NCBI GenBank assembly: GCA_002842755.1
Contig: PHDU01000018.1
Location: 1-56,642 of the forward strand
DNA length: 56,642 nt
Reading direction: 5' to 3'
Source of the DNA: Bacteroidetes bacterium HGW-Bacteroidetes-1
Lineage (GTDB): Bacteria; Bacteroidota; Bacteroidia; Bacteroidales; F082
This document shows, in pieces, positions 1-9,215 of this stretch (positions within the stretch are counted from its first letter, which is position 1; each line of letters begins with the position of its first letter). Both the position numbers and the translations under genes were made by a program. The notes under the pieces were generated by a model, which ran no database searches, was not told where the DNA came from, and saw nothing but the letters and a program-made list of their open reading frames with translations.

Positions 1-67
1 GGCTCAGGCAGCCCGGCGAAAAGTGAAGAGTTTCATTCTTTCTATCATCATTCTTTTTACACCCAAC

Positions 68-267
68 CCAAAATCCGGCATCGCACCGGGACGGGTGCGC
101 GAGCCCGCGCGAACGGCGGAGCGGCGCCAGGGTGAATGAAAAAACAACTGCAAATCTGCGAAACTGGCCTCTGATAAGAGGCCATCTCGCCCCTCAGGGC
201 GATGGTTCGCTGGATTTGCGTTGTTTTTTCAGAGCGGGAGGACGTTCCGTTCGCGCTTGATTTTTGG
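68..267. repeat. GC-rich nested palindromic element
   Basis: Complementary arms nest around a branched core. CCAAAATC (68-75) can face GATTTTTGG (259-267). GCGCGAACGG (107-116) matches CCGTTCGCGC (247-256) exactly. GAAAAAACAAC (138-148) matches GTTGTTTTTTC (220-230), GCAAATC (150-156) matches GATTTGC (213-219), and GCGAA (158-162) matches TTCGC (206-210). At the tip are two small hairpins: TGGCCTC/GAGGCCA (165-171/178-184) and TCGCCC/GGGCGA (187-192/197-202). The arms are far richer in GC than the neighbouring genes. No credible gene lies inside. I infer a dispersed structured repeat or a relic of a mobile element; the family is not identified. Confidence 0.7.
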
Positions 268-290
268 TACTTTTGATCGAGCAAAAGTAC
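267..290. repeat. Hairpin GTACTTTTG / CAAAAGTAC
   Basis: A perfect 9-bp inverted repeat (267-275 and 282-290) with a 6-base loop, followed directly by an A-rich run. It adjoins the larger palindromic element. It could act as a terminator-like structure or as the edge of that element. The stretch 291-430 up to the stop of the peroxiredoxin gene shows nothing else. Confidence 0.6.
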
Positions 291-430
291 AAGAAAAAAA
301 AACTATTTTTGAAACATGAACCAAAGGCTGTCTACATACAACCACAATGCACAAAAGCAGGAAAATAGTCTCTACACGGATGGTATTGTGGATGTGAGCG
401 GCAAACTGTGTTCAAAAAGTAAGGTCAGGA

Positions 431-907
431 CTATTCCTTGTTTACCTCGATTTGCTGAAGTGCCCAAAGTGCTTCATCAACATGACGCGTGGCATTGAAT
501 TGTGATTTGAAGGTATGAATCACTATTCCAGTCTGGTCAACGACATAAGTCATCCTTCCGGGCAACAATCCCAGTAAATCGGACGGGACACCAAACAACT
601 TTCGTATCTCATTGTTTACATCGCTCAGCAGGCGAAAATCAAGTTTGTATTTATTTGCAAAATTCTTGTGCGACTCCACACTGTCAGCGCTGATACCAAA
701 CACTTCTGCCCCGGCTGCTTTAAAATCTTCAACCTGATCATTGAAAGCACAGGCTTCTTTGGTGCAACCTGGTGTATCATCTTTAGGATAGAAATAGAGA
801 ACAAGAGGCATCTTCCCAATAAAATCTTTCATATCAACCCATTGTCCATGCTGGTCTTTTAATCTGAATAATGGTAGAGCATCTCCAGCTTTTATTTCTT
901 TCTTCAT
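431..907 (-). CDS. bcp: Thioredoxin-dependent peroxiredoxin (Bcp/PrxQ type)
   Basis: A 158-residue cytoplasmic peroxidase that reduces hydrogen peroxide and organic hydroperoxides using thioredoxin. The thioredoxin-fold motif PKDDTPGCTKEAC places the peroxidatic cysteine at 48 and the resolving cysteine at 53, the five-residue spacing of the PrxQ class. The length is normal for the family. There is no signal peptide. The start codon overlaps the stop of the upstream epimerase gene as ATGA (904-907), so the two are almost certainly co-transcribed and translationally coupled. Confidence 0.93.
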   Translation of the reverse strand: MKKEIKAGDALPLFRLKDQHGQWVDMKDFIGKMPLVLYFYPKDDTPGCTKEACAFNDQVEDFKAAGAEVFGISADSVESHKNFANKYKLDFRLLSDVNNEIRKLFGVPSDLLGLLPGRMTYVVDQTGIVIHTFKSQFNATRHVDEALWALQQIEVNKE

Positions 908-1818
908 TTTGTAAATATTTCGTCTAAGGATTGTTCAATGGCAGGAAAAGTAAAGGTAAAGCCTTTACTAATAAGCTTCAGAGGTAAAGCCCTGGTGCCC
1001 CGAAGCAGCATTTCATCTGCCATTTCACCCAAAATTAGCTTGAGTATAAAATCTGGAACAGGCATCCATGAAGGTCGCTTGAGTGCTTTACCAATTGCTT
1101 TGGCCATATTTTCCTGCCGCACAGGATTGGGGGCCACAAGATTAAAAGGTCCCTGACAATCTTTGTTTTCCAGCAAAAATAAAATAGCATTGATTTCATC
1201 TTCAAGATCAATCCATGATACCCATTGTTTCCCGTTTCCAGTTTTACCGCCTGCAAAAAACTTAAAAGGTAGTGCTATTTTTGGCAATGCACCTCCATGA
1301 TCCGACAACACAATGCCAGACCTGATCAAGACGACTCTTTCGGCAATTGACTGGAATCCTTTTGCTGCCGATTCCCACTTTCCACTGACCTCGGCCAGAA
1401 AACCTTCCCCCTGATCATCTGATTCGGTAAATGTTTTTTCAGCATCAAAGCCATAATATCCAACCGCTGATGCCTGAATCACCACCTGAAGCATTTGCTC
1501 AGCCGCCGACATCAGTTTGATAAGCGCCTCCACAGTTTGTACCCTGCTTCCAAGGATGGCCCGTTTGCGATCGCTGGTCCATCGTTTATCACCAATACCA
1601 GTTCCTGCAAGATTAATCAATGCCTGACTGCCATCAACCAATGCAGCGAGATGAGAGGGAGGCTGATGCCAATCAGCAAAATGAATTCCAGCTCCAAAAA
1701 ACTGTTTACTGGCTTTTGGAACATCGCGGGTGAAAATCACCAACTCGTGCTTTCCTATCAAACGTTTTACAAGGGCTTCGCCAATAAGCCCGGTTGCTCC
1801 TGCAATTATAATTTTCAT
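904..1818 (-). CDS. TIGR01777-type NAD-dependent epimerase (SDR39U1-like)
   Basis: A 304-residue atypical short-chain dehydrogenase. The N-terminal nucleotide-binding loop GATGLIGEALVKRL starts near residue 7, and the family features ALINLAG, a YYG motif in ASAVGYYG, and a C-terminal DUF1731-like region (PVPDFILKLILGEMADEML) are present. The substrate of this family is unknown, although homologues are widespread; some have been named cell-division inhibitors or nucleoside-sugar epimerases without proof. It is the first gene of a two-gene unit with bcp, joined by a 4-base ATGA overlap. Confidence 0.88.
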   Translation of the reverse strand: MKIIIAGATGLIGEALVKRLIGKHELVIFTRDVPKASKQFFGAGIHFADWHQPPSHLAALVDGSQALINLAGTGIGDKRWTSDRKRAILGSRVQTVEALIKLMSAAEQMLQVVIQASAVGYYGFDAEKTFTESDDQGEGFLAEVSGKWESAAKGFQSIAERVVLIRSGIVLSDHGGALPKIALPFKFFAGGKTGNGKQWVSWIDLEDEINAILFLLENKDCQGPFNLVAPNPVRQENMAKAIGKALKRPSWMPVPDFILKLILGEMADEMLLRGTRALPLKLISKGFTFTFPAIEQSLDEIFTK

Positions 1819-1941
1819 TCTACTAAAACAACGAAAGAGCTAGATTTGTTTGATAAAAACAAACAGATATTAAAAATGATCGAAAAAAAAGCATGTATTG
1901 AACCAAAACACTTTTTTATGCTTAATGCATTGTTATTGATG

Positions 1942-1949
1942 TAAATTTG
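1942..1949 (+). promoter_or_regulatory. -7 element for the MATE gene
   Basis: TAAATTTG fits the Bacteroidota TAnnTTTG consensus and lies 20 bases before the TTG start at 1970. I see no clean TTG at the -33 position. Confidence 0.35.
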
Positions 1950-1969
1950 CAGCCAATTTCAATTGACAT

Positions 1970-3301
1970 TTGGAGCCCAACATTTCGTACAAACGTATCT
2001 GGAGTATTGCCTACCCTATCATACTTGGTAGTGTTGCCCAAAATCTTATCAACGTTACTGATACTGCCTTTCTTGGACGTGTTGGACCGGTTGAGTTAGG
2101 AGCTTCTGCCCTGGGTGGATTGTTTTATTTTGTACTCTTTATGTTGGGTCTGGGTTTTGGTACAGGCACTCAAATTATTATTTCGCGAAGATTTGGTGAA
2201 GGAAATTCATCTCTGATTGGAAAAACTTTTGATCACGCGCTTTATTTTATGGTGCCGCTTTCGATTGTTTCATTTCTGTTGATCTACTTTTTTGCCGCCC
2301 CAATATTGCGCATTGTTATCGATTCAGATCTGATTTTCGATGCATCTGTAAGATTTCTTGATTACCGCATGTATGGTATGTTTTTCGCTTTTGGACAAAT
2401 CATTTTTCGAAGTTTTTACATTGGCATTGCCAAAACTCAAGTGATAACATGGAGTACTTTGGTTATGGCCATCGTTAACATCATACTGGATTATGGTTTG
2501 ATTTTTGGAAAATTAGGAATGCCGGAAATGGGTCTTGAAGGAGCTGCACTTGCTTCAACCATTGCTGAATTTTCTGCAGTAGCATACCTGTTGATTTATG
2601 TTCTCTATAAAAATCATCATAAAATTTATAAGCTATTTACTTTTGAGCCTTTTGATAAAGAATTGTTTTTAAGGAATTTCAAACTTGCTTACCCCATCAT
2701 GTTTCAAAATTTTCTCTCCTTAGGGGTATGGTTTGCTTTTTTCCTCATTGTTGAAAAGCTGGGCGAACAATCACTGGCTGTGTCGAACATCATCCGCAGT
2801 GTTTACATTGTTCTGATGATACCCATCTGGGGTTTTGCATCTGCAGCCAATTCAATGGTGAGCTATTTGATTGGACTAAAAAGACCGGATTATATTTTCG
2901 TTTTGATAAAACGTATTATGGTGCTGGCCACAGGTGGTGTTGGAGTTCTTGTTTTTGTAAGTTTATTCTTCCCAAAAGCCATTATACTGATTTACACCGA
3001 TGATCCTGAGTTGGTGCAGCTTTCAATCCCGGTACTTATGGTCGTTAGTCTTAGTGCCATTTTTCTTTCGACAGGTTTTGTGCTTTTCAATGGCGTAATG
3101 GGAACAGGTAAAACAAATGTTTCACTCCTTATCGAAGTTACCGTTTTGTTGTTTTACATTCTTTATGTTTATGTTTTAATTCATTATTTAGGAGCTAATG
3201 TCACACTTGCCTGGACTTCAGAAATTGTTTATGGAGTGCTGTTGACATCACTTTCGTTGCTTTACCTGAGAAAAGGAAAATGGCTTGAAAGTACTTTTTA
3301 G
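1970..3301 (+). CDS. MATE family multidrug/Na+ antiporter
   Basis: A 443-residue inner-membrane exporter with about twelve hydrophobic segments arranged as two MatE repeats. The opening IWSIAYPIILGSVAQNLINV followed by TDTAFLGRVGPVELGASALG is the typical first repeat of NorM/DinF-like proteins. The only start giving the full first helix is TTG at 1970, because an in-frame TGA lies at 1964-1966 and the next ATG would remove the first helix. Family members expel cationic drugs or metabolites using Na+ or H+; the substrate is not evident here. It runs divergently from the epimerase gene and converges on the next gene. Confidence 0.92.
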   Translation: MEPNISYKRIWSIAYPIILGSVAQNLINVTDTAFLGRVGPVELGASALGGLFYFVLFMLGLGFGTGTQIIISRRFGEGNSSLIGKTFDHALYFMVPLSIVSFLLIYFFAAPILRIVIDSDLIFDASVRFLDYRMYGMFFAFGQIIFRSFYIGIAKTQVITWSTLVMAIVNIILDYGLIFGKLGMPEMGLEGAALASTIAEFSAVAYLLIYVLYKNHHKIYKLFTFEPFDKELFLRNFKLAYPIMFQNFLSLGVWFAFFLIVEKLGEQSLAVSNIIRSVYIVLMIPIWGFASAANSMVSYLIGLKRPDYIFVLIKRIMVLATGGVGVLVFVSLFFPKAIILIYTDDPELVQLSIPVLMVVSLSAIFLSTGFVLFNGVMGTGKTNVSLLIEVTVLLFYILYVYVLIHYLGANVTLAWTSEIVYGVLLTSLSLLYLRKGKWLESTF

Positions 3302-3501
3302 AACAGGTGAAAGTGGGTAAGTTAGGTTGACTTATCATTTGCATTTTTGACTTTTGTCACCAACGATAACTTATGAGGAATAGAAGCCATTTGCCCGGAC
3401 CATTGCCTGCGTTATCTTGAAAAAAATAACAACAATCAGCCAAAGAAGATAGTTTTGCAGGCTTGACAAAATCAATTATAAAGATTCTGATTCGTATGCT
3501 A

Positions 3502-6168
3502 TCAGTAGATCTGATAATTGATGAGTTCATTGGCGATGGCGGTCAACAGATTTATTTCATCATTTGAGCGAAGACTTCCAACTGCGAAGGGCAGTTCACC
3601 CGTCAATCCTGATCCGATGATCATTTTTCCATCTTTATCAATCAGGTAAATCTCTCTGGCTGTTTCATCAACTATGCCTAACAATCTCTTATTTCTATTG
3701 ATATTAAAAAATACGGGACGTGTCAAAATATAATTTTTAAACCTATAGCTGTATAATTCTTTTTGAAAACGATCATAAATCCTGAGCTGATCGCCATCGA
3801 GAAAAATGAAATCAAGCGATCTGTTTTGAGTAAAATCTTCATATAAAAAAAAGTGGTCGGAGCTATAGTTGCCAAAATCAGTTGTAGAAAGTATTCCGGT
3901 TCCACTGATATAAATCAGTTTTCCATTCTTATTGGTCGTTAGTAAAACACCTTTTGAATTGGTTCTGTTGATATAAAAATCGGAATTTAAGGCTTTTTGC
4001 ATCTGGCCTCTTGGATTAACGCGTGTTTGGCCTCTGCGGTCAACAATTTTAATATCCCCTTTTGAATCGGTAATAATAATATAATCCAGCGAACCAGCAA
4101 AAAGTCTTTCGACCGGTTTGGTGACAATATCCAATGAACGAGGTGGCTCCCATCCACTCACTTCACGGCCAGCCAATTCATAATTATACGTTTTTTTGTC
4201 AGCTCCACTAACGAGAATGCGGTATTCCTTTTTGTTTTCATAGTCGAAAACCACAAGGCCATTGGTAGCCTGCGACCGCAATTTTATTGGATAATTTCTT
4301 ACATAATCACCGTTGCGGTCTATCAGATGCAGATGATGGGCTGTATTGAAAAGATATTGGAGCTTTCCATTTTTAAAAAAATCAACCACAAAAACATCAC
4401 TTATCGGCTGTTCGCTCAATTGCTTTTTCCAAAGCACCTCTCCTTCGGCTGAAATCAAATACATTTTGTTATTTTCATCAAAAACGATAACATTTTTTTT
4501 TCCGCTCAGGTGGTCATCAACGATAAAGGGTCGGGCAACAAGCGGTGCATCAAGTAGGGTTTTCCAGGCAATGAGACTTTCCTCTTTATAGTCGGGATTG
4601 TACTTGATAACCGCGTTGGTATAGATCATTTTTTCAGTAGCGCTGAGCTGAACAGCAAAAGCTTCAAATTCACGGATTACTTTCTGATTTCTGTTTAAAT
4701 GATACAACAGTCTCCCGTCCGTAAAGCGGCATAACAAATCGAACCCTTCACGTATATTGCCATAGATCAGAATATTTGACTGATCGCTCAGATTGTTTGC
4801 AAAACGTCTGAAGTTTTCGTTCAAATCAAGCGTTCGTCCGGTTTTATACAGCCTAACAGCATCTTCGACAATGGAGGCATTGTTGGCGACCAATAAGAAA
4901 TTATCAGTTACCGTGAAATAACAACCCTGAATATCGGTGAACTGAGAACCAAAAAGTGCAGGTATGAAACCCTGAATATTGGCAAAAGAAATGTTATTTT
5001 CAGTTTTTCCAACAAACCCTTTTGTTGCAGCAGCAAGAGCATTCAAAGTGGATTGAACTAATTTGACATCTTTAAGATGAGCCGCAAAAAGAGCATCTCC
5101 GGAACCAGATGATGAACGTAATGCAAGTGCTACCTCATTATCTATTTGCTGTATTAAACCCTTGCTAAAATCGATTCCGAAACGTGTGCTCCATAACTCC
5201 ACCACCTTTTGATCGACGATTTGCAAATGAAATTTTGTAAAATCGCTCAGTCCGAAATGCAAAAGCAAATTCGTATTGTAAGGAAGCACATTCAACAACT
5301 TCAGTCCAACGGAATTCTGTCCTACCAGTGCATTAAGCAAGCCTTCATCAGCAGGAAGGGTAAACCCATTCAGCAGTATTTCATTTTGTTTGATAAATAA
5401 ATCCAGTGCCATCCATTTCGTGCTTTTCCTTGAAGCATCCAATGCGGCCTGGAGATAGGAAGGTTCAACATTTTTATTAATTAATGTATTAAACCCTTCG
5501 GGAAAGAAATAAACATAGCCATCCACAAGTTTCCCCCGCGTTTCCCTAACGCTCACAAAATCTTCATTTTGAAGTAAAGTTACTTTGCTATCAAGTTGTG
5601 CAATGGCCATTTCGAGTAACTCTCTTTCAAAACTCCCAATAAACAAACCATCGACAATGCAGTAATTGAATTGAATGTTTCTGTGTTTATCTATCAAAGT
5701 GGCAGCACGGTAGTCTCCTATCTTTCTGTCGATCACTCCCACCCTGTTACCAAACGCTTTTTCGGCCATTTCCGGAATTTCATACAGTCGTAAGTTTTTG
5801 CCAACCTCTGCAAAAAACAGGTAACCATGGGCTTCACCAACTGGATGAAGCGCTATCGCCATCTTTCTTTCCTTCATCGTTGCATAAAATGACATGTCTT
5901 TATGCATTAAAAGTGAATCGAGCGTAAAAATCTGTGTATTGAGGGTTTCAATAAAGTCAATTTCCAGCACTGATTTCCAGAATGCCGTTTCCTTTTTAAT
6001 CTTATTCCAAAAAGGACCTGTTTGGTTCGACTCAAATATCAGAACCGAGCTAAGGGGCATAGCATCATAAATGATTTTCTCAGGTCCTGATTCATACAGC
6101 AAAAAATAACTTCCTGCAATCAGAGTCAAAACAACCAATAGAATGTAAACCAAATTCTTATTAAGCAT
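3502..6168 (-). CDS. Large membrane-anchored protein with C-terminal propeller-like repeats
   Basis: An 888-residue protein I do not recognise by function. One membrane segment (about residues 8-26) is followed directly by a long extracytoplasmic region, so it is probably anchored in the inner membrane facing the periplasm. Residues 30-520 resemble DUF3352-type proteins found in Bacteroidota. Residues 540-888 hold repeated strands of the kind NVIVFDENNKMYLISAEGE and LHLIDRNGDY, as in PQQ/WD-like beta propellers. It lies 155 bases downstream of rnhB and has its own candidate promoter, so it may be transcribed separately. A role in envelope maintenance is only a guess. Confidence 0.7.
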   Translation of the reverse strand: MLNKNLVYILLVVLTLIAGSYFLLYESGPEKIIYDAMPLSSVLIFESNQTGPFWNKIKKETAFWKSVLEIDFIETLNTQIFTLDSLLMHKDMSFYATMKERKMAIALHPVGEAHGYLFFAEVGKNLRLYEIPEMAEKAFGNRVGVIDRKIGDYRAATLIDKHRNIQFNYCIVDGLFIGSFERELLEMAIAQLDSKVTLLQNEDFVSVRETRGKLVDGYVYFFPEGFNTLINKNVEPSYLQAALDASRKSTKWMALDLFIKQNEILLNGFTLPADEGLLNALVGQNSVGLKLLNVLPYNTNLLLHFGLSDFTKFHLQIVDQKVVELWSTRFGIDFSKGLIQQIDNEVALALRSSSGSGDALFAAHLKDVKLVQSTLNALAAATKGFVGKTENNISFANIQGFIPALFGSQFTDIQGCYFTVTDNFLLVANNASIVEDAVRLYKTGRTLDLNENFRRFANNLSDQSNILIYGNIREGFDLLCRFTDGRLLYHLNRNQKVIREFEAFAVQLSATEKMIYTNAVIKYNPDYKEESLIAWKTLLDAPLVARPFIVDDHLSGKKNVIVFDENNKMYLISAEGEVLWKKQLSEQPISDVFVVDFFKNGKLQYLFNTAHHLHLIDRNGDYVRNYPIKLRSQATNGLVVFDYENKKEYRILVSGADKKTYNYELAGREVSGWEPPRSLDIVTKPVERLFAGSLDYIIITDSKGDIKIVDRRGQTRVNPRGQMQKALNSDFYINRTNSKGVLLTTNKNGKLIYISGTGILSTTDFGNYSSDHFFLYEDFTQNRSLDFIFLDGDQLRIYDRFQKELYSYRFKNYILTRPVFFNINRNKRLLGIVDETAREIYLIDKDGKMIIGSGLTGELPFAVGSLRSNDEINLLTAIANELINYQIY

Positions 6169-6277
6169 CTTTTTATATATTCTTCATTTTCAAAAAAACT
6201 GGTTTCAAAGCAAATCAGGCACCAGTATCAAAATTCTAAACCCTGCACAATGGCCGAAAACCATTTACAATTCACTT

Positions 6278-6309
6278 CAAAGGTAGTGAAATCAACCAAA
6301 ACAAAACAA
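6278..6309 (-). promoter_or_regulatory. Promoter for the 888-residue membrane protein gene
   Basis: Read on the minus strand: TTG (6307-6309), 21 bases, then TACCTTTG (6278-6285), a full match to TAnnTTTG with acceptable spacing. The start codon is about 110 bases downstream at 6168, which implies a long leader. Confidence 0.5.
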
Positions 6310-6323
6310 TGCCTCTAAACAGT

Positions 6324-6929
6324 CTAGATGAAATCCACTTTTAATTGAAGTCCCATATTAAAAGTTTTACGATGATGTGTTGAAATGCCATTTTCTGCAA
6401 TCATTTTTCTATGTTCGATGGTGGGATAGCCTTTGTTCTGTTTCCAGTTATAACAGGAGAAATCGTTATCCAGTTGCTTCATCAGTAAATCACGTTCTGT
6501 TTTCGCCAGAATTGAAGCAGCAGCGATGGAACGATAGATAGCATCACCACTTATGATGCAATGATGCTTAACTGATTGATATTTTGTAAAACGGTTTCCA
6601 TCAATTAGGAGTATTTCAGGAGTAAACGAAAGTGCATCAATAGCGCGGTGCATGGCCAAAAAGGAAGCATTCAGAATATTTATTGTATCAATTTCTTCCA
6701 CTGACGCCATCCCTATACCAAAAGTAATGGAGTGTTCCATGATCAGCTCTCGCAGCAACATACGCCGGTTGGCTGTTAGCTTTTTTGAGTCATTCAGATA
6801 TTCATGATCAAAATTTGCAGAAAGAATTACTGCAGCCGCAACCACCGGACCAGCAAGACAACCGCGACCGGCTTCATCACATCCTGCTTCTTTTTCATTG
6901 CTGGTATGAAAAGCGATGAGATTGCTCAT
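6324..6929 (-). CDS. rnhB: Ribonuclease HII
   Basis: A 201-residue cytoplasmic endonuclease that cuts RNA in RNA-DNA hybrids and removes single ribonucleotides from DNA. The motif [21 protein letters not shown] carries catalytic D18 and E19. D110 in ILLIDGNRF and D129 in [21 protein letters not shown] complete the DEDD metal site. The length is typical. Its start overlaps the stop of the upstream membrane-protein gene as ATGA (6926-6929). Confidence 0.95.
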   Translation of the reverse strand: MSNLIAFHTSNEKEAGCDEAGRGCLAGPVVAAAVILSANFDHEYLNDSKKLTANRRMLLRELIMEHSITFGIGMASVEEIDTINILNASFLAMHRAIDALSFTPEILLIDGNRFTKYQSVKHHCIISGDAIYRSIAAASILAKTERDLLMKQLDNDFSCYNWKQNKGYPTIEHRKMIAENGISTHHRKTFNMGLQLKVDFI

Positions 6930-7912
6930 TTCAAAAACATCAAAAAATGATTAAAAAGACTCAAAAAAATCAAAAGGAGCAAAAACAATTGAGGCCAAAA
7001 ATATTTTTTTACGACCATGTATGAAAAAGAGATATAAACAGCAAATGGCACAAGATACAATGCATTCTGCTCAATGCTTTTCATTTGATAAACATTCATA
7101 AGCAATGAAATGAAAAATAATGCATTCATTATTGCTTTCTTTTTCCGAATGGCAATATTACGATCAACTCCGGGACTACTAACGATTTGAAAAGATTGAA
7201 CCGCAATTACAATGATCAGGGCTAACAACACCAAAGATGTTATTCCTGGCCATTTGAGATCGAAAGAAATCATGGATGGTAAAGATGCATAGGCCGCTGC
7301 TTTGGCAAACAAAACGTTCATCATAAAATATAACGTTGCCAGAAAGAAATAAGGAGTTATCAATCCTACAAAGGGTATGATCCATTCGCGAAGGGAAGTA
7401 ATACGCAAAATAAACAAAGACGTAAACAACCAGAAAAATAAAATGATAGAAGGAAAATAGAGAAGCGATGCTAAAGAGATTTGAAATGCTGCATTAAATA
7501 TATAGGTCTCATTGTTTTTTTCGTCAAACATGTTAAAAAAAAGATGGATAGAAGCAAGAATAAACGGCAACGCAAGTAATAAAGGGTACATTGTTGTTTG
7601 GGCGGGACTAAGGCTAAACAATAGCACAAACACAAATGCACCGGCAGAAGCCACGCGTCCGATTAATTGATTTGAAGCAAGGATAGCATTGAAATAAAAA
7701 GCCTGAACAATGACCAATAAAAATGCAATGATTGTTGCAATCAAAGGTGAAGCACTAAGGAATGGAAAGAGTACATTGTAAACAGGACTAAAAGCATCCG
7801 GTTGAGCAGGAATTTCAGGATGAAGAAAGGCAGGAAACCAGAGCATCAATGCCATAAAAACCAATGCCACATACTGGGATGCAAAACTCGACCTTAAAAA
7901 TTTTATCAACAT
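6926..7912 (-). CDS. Polytopic membrane protein, DUF6427-like
   Basis: A 328-residue integral membrane protein with about nine to ten hydrophobic helices and no recognisable catalytic motif. The N-terminal [14 protein letters not shown] and the overall layout fit a Bacteroidota family of unknown function (DUF6427-like, from memory). It follows purD by 10 bases and overlaps rnhB by 4, so it belongs to the same transcript. Its function is unknown; the company of a glycosyltransferase is suggestive but weak. Confidence 0.75.
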   Translation of the reverse strand: MLIKFLRSSFASQYVALVFMALMLWFPAFLHPEIPAQPDAFSPVYNVLFPFLSASPLIATIIAFLLVIVQAFYFNAILASNQLIGRVASAGAFVFVLLFSLSPAQTTMYPLLLALPFILASIHLFFNMFDEKNNETYIFNAAFQISLASLLYFPSIILFFWLFTSLFILRITSLREWIIPFVGLITPYFFLATLYFMMNVLFAKAAAYASLPSMISFDLKWPGITSLVLLALIIVIAVQSFQIVSSPGVDRNIAIRKKKAIMNALFFISLLMNVYQMKSIEQNALYLVPFAVYISFSYMVVKKYFWPQLFLLLLIFLSLFNHFLMFLK

Positions 7913-7922
7913 CTTCTATGCT

Positions 7923-9215
7923 TTAAATGGTACGATACTTTATAAGATCATCAGCAATATCACTGCGGTGATAACAGTCTTCAAACTTAATTTTTAATGC
8001 ATTGGCCATAGCTTTTTGCTTCGCATCCTGAAGAGAAAAATCAAGGGCAGTCACTGCGATTACCCGACCACCACTCGTTTTAATAGTTTCATTTTTTAAA
8101 TCAATTGTTGTTCCAGCATGAAAAACAACGCAATCGCTCACGGCATCTAATCCCGAAATAGATTTTCCCTTCTTATATTCATCAGGGTAACCACCTGAAA
8201 CAAGCATTACAGTAACTGCATAGCGATCGTCAATCTGAATTTTGCAATCACCTAATTTTTGATTCGCACAGGCATCAAGCAAGGCAAAGAAATCACTGGT
8301 AATACGTGGAAGAATGCATTCCGTTTCCGGATCGCCAAGCCTTACATTGTATTCAATTACAAAAGGATCGCCTTTAACATTCATCAATCCAAAAAAGATA
8401 AATCCTTTATAATCAATATTTTCAGCCTCCAAACCTTTTATGGTAGGTTCAATAACACGTGATATCACTTTTTCCATAAACTGCTTATCTGCAAAAACTA
8501 CGGGAGAAACTGCGCCCATCCCGCCAGTATTAGGTCCTGTATCCCCTTCTCCGATGCGTTTATAGTCTTTGGCTGAAGGCAATAGTTTATAATTTTTACC
8601 ATCGGTAATTACAAAACTTGAAAGTTCAACTCCTTTAAGAAATTCTTCGATAACCACTTCATGGGATGCCTTCCCGAATTTGCCGGCCAACATCGCCTGC
8701 AATTCCCGGGAAGCCTCTTCCAACGTTTGCAAAATCAAAACACCTTTTCCTGCAGCCAGTCCATTAGCTTTGAGAACATAAGGAGGCTTAAGGGTTTTTA
8801 AAAACTCCAGCCCTTCCTTCAGGTTCTCATTGGTGATACTTTTATACCCAGCGGTTGGGATGTTATGTCGTAACATAAAAGATTTGGCAAAAGCCTTTCT
8901 GCCTTCAAGCATTGCTCCCTGAGAGGATGGACCGATTACAGCAATATCCTTTAAAACAATGTCATTTTGAAAAAAGTCTGTAATGCCGGCCACCAAAGGG
9001 ACTTCCGGACCAACGACCACCATCGAAATATTGTTTTCGATGCATATGTACCTGATTTGCTCAAAATCAATCGTATCAACAGGCAAATTAGTACCGTAAA
9101 GCGCAGTTCCCGCGTTGCCTGGAGCAATAAATATCTTTTTTATAGCGCTACTCTGTTTCAATTTCCAGGCCAAAGCATTTTCCCGCCCTCCTGATCCTAA
9201 AAGTAAAATATTCAT
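7923..9215 (-). CDS. purD: Phosphoribosylamine-glycine ligase
   Basis: ATP-grasp enzyme of de novo purine synthesis: phosphoribosylamine + glycine + ATP gives GAR. The protein begins MNILLLGSGGRENALAWKL, the conserved GARS N-terminus, so I place the start at 9215. An in-frame ATG at 9266 would add 17 unconserved residues inside the upstream gene. Further markers are KANGLAAGKGV, GPNTGGMGAVSP and YNVRLGDPETE. The 430-residue length is typical. The start overlaps the glycosyltransferase stop as ATGA (9212-9215). No other pur gene is nearby. Confidence 0.95.
   Translation of the reverse strand: MNILLLGSGGRENALAWKLKQSSAIKKIFIAPGNAGTALYGTNLPVDTIDFEQIRYICIENNISMVVVGPEVPLVAGITDFFQNDIVLKDIAVIGPSSQGAMLEGRKAFAKSFMLRHNIPTAGYKSITNENLKEGLEFLKTLKPPYVLKANGLAAGKGVLILQTLEEASRELQAMLAGKFGKASHEVVIEEFLKGVELSSFVITDGKNYKLLPSAKDYKRIGEGDTGPNTGGMGAVSPVVFADKQFMEKVISRVIEPTIKGLEAENIDYKGFIFFGLMNVKGDPFVIEYNVRLGDPETECILPRITSDFFALLDACANQKLGDCKIQIDDRYAVTVMLVSGGYPDEYKKGKSISGLDAVSDCVVFHAGTTIDLKNETIKTSGGRVIAVTALDFSLQDAKQKAMANALKIKFEDCYHRSDIADDLIKYRTI

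Noticed and set aside
57-284. 75-codon minus-strand frame in the palindromic element
   Set aside because: It is composed of the inverted-repeat arms, has no domain-like sequence and no neighbour or promoter to support it.
316-498. 60-codon plus-strand frame before bcp
   Set aside because: It overlaps the bcp gene end and shows no coding character; most of it is AT-rich spacer.
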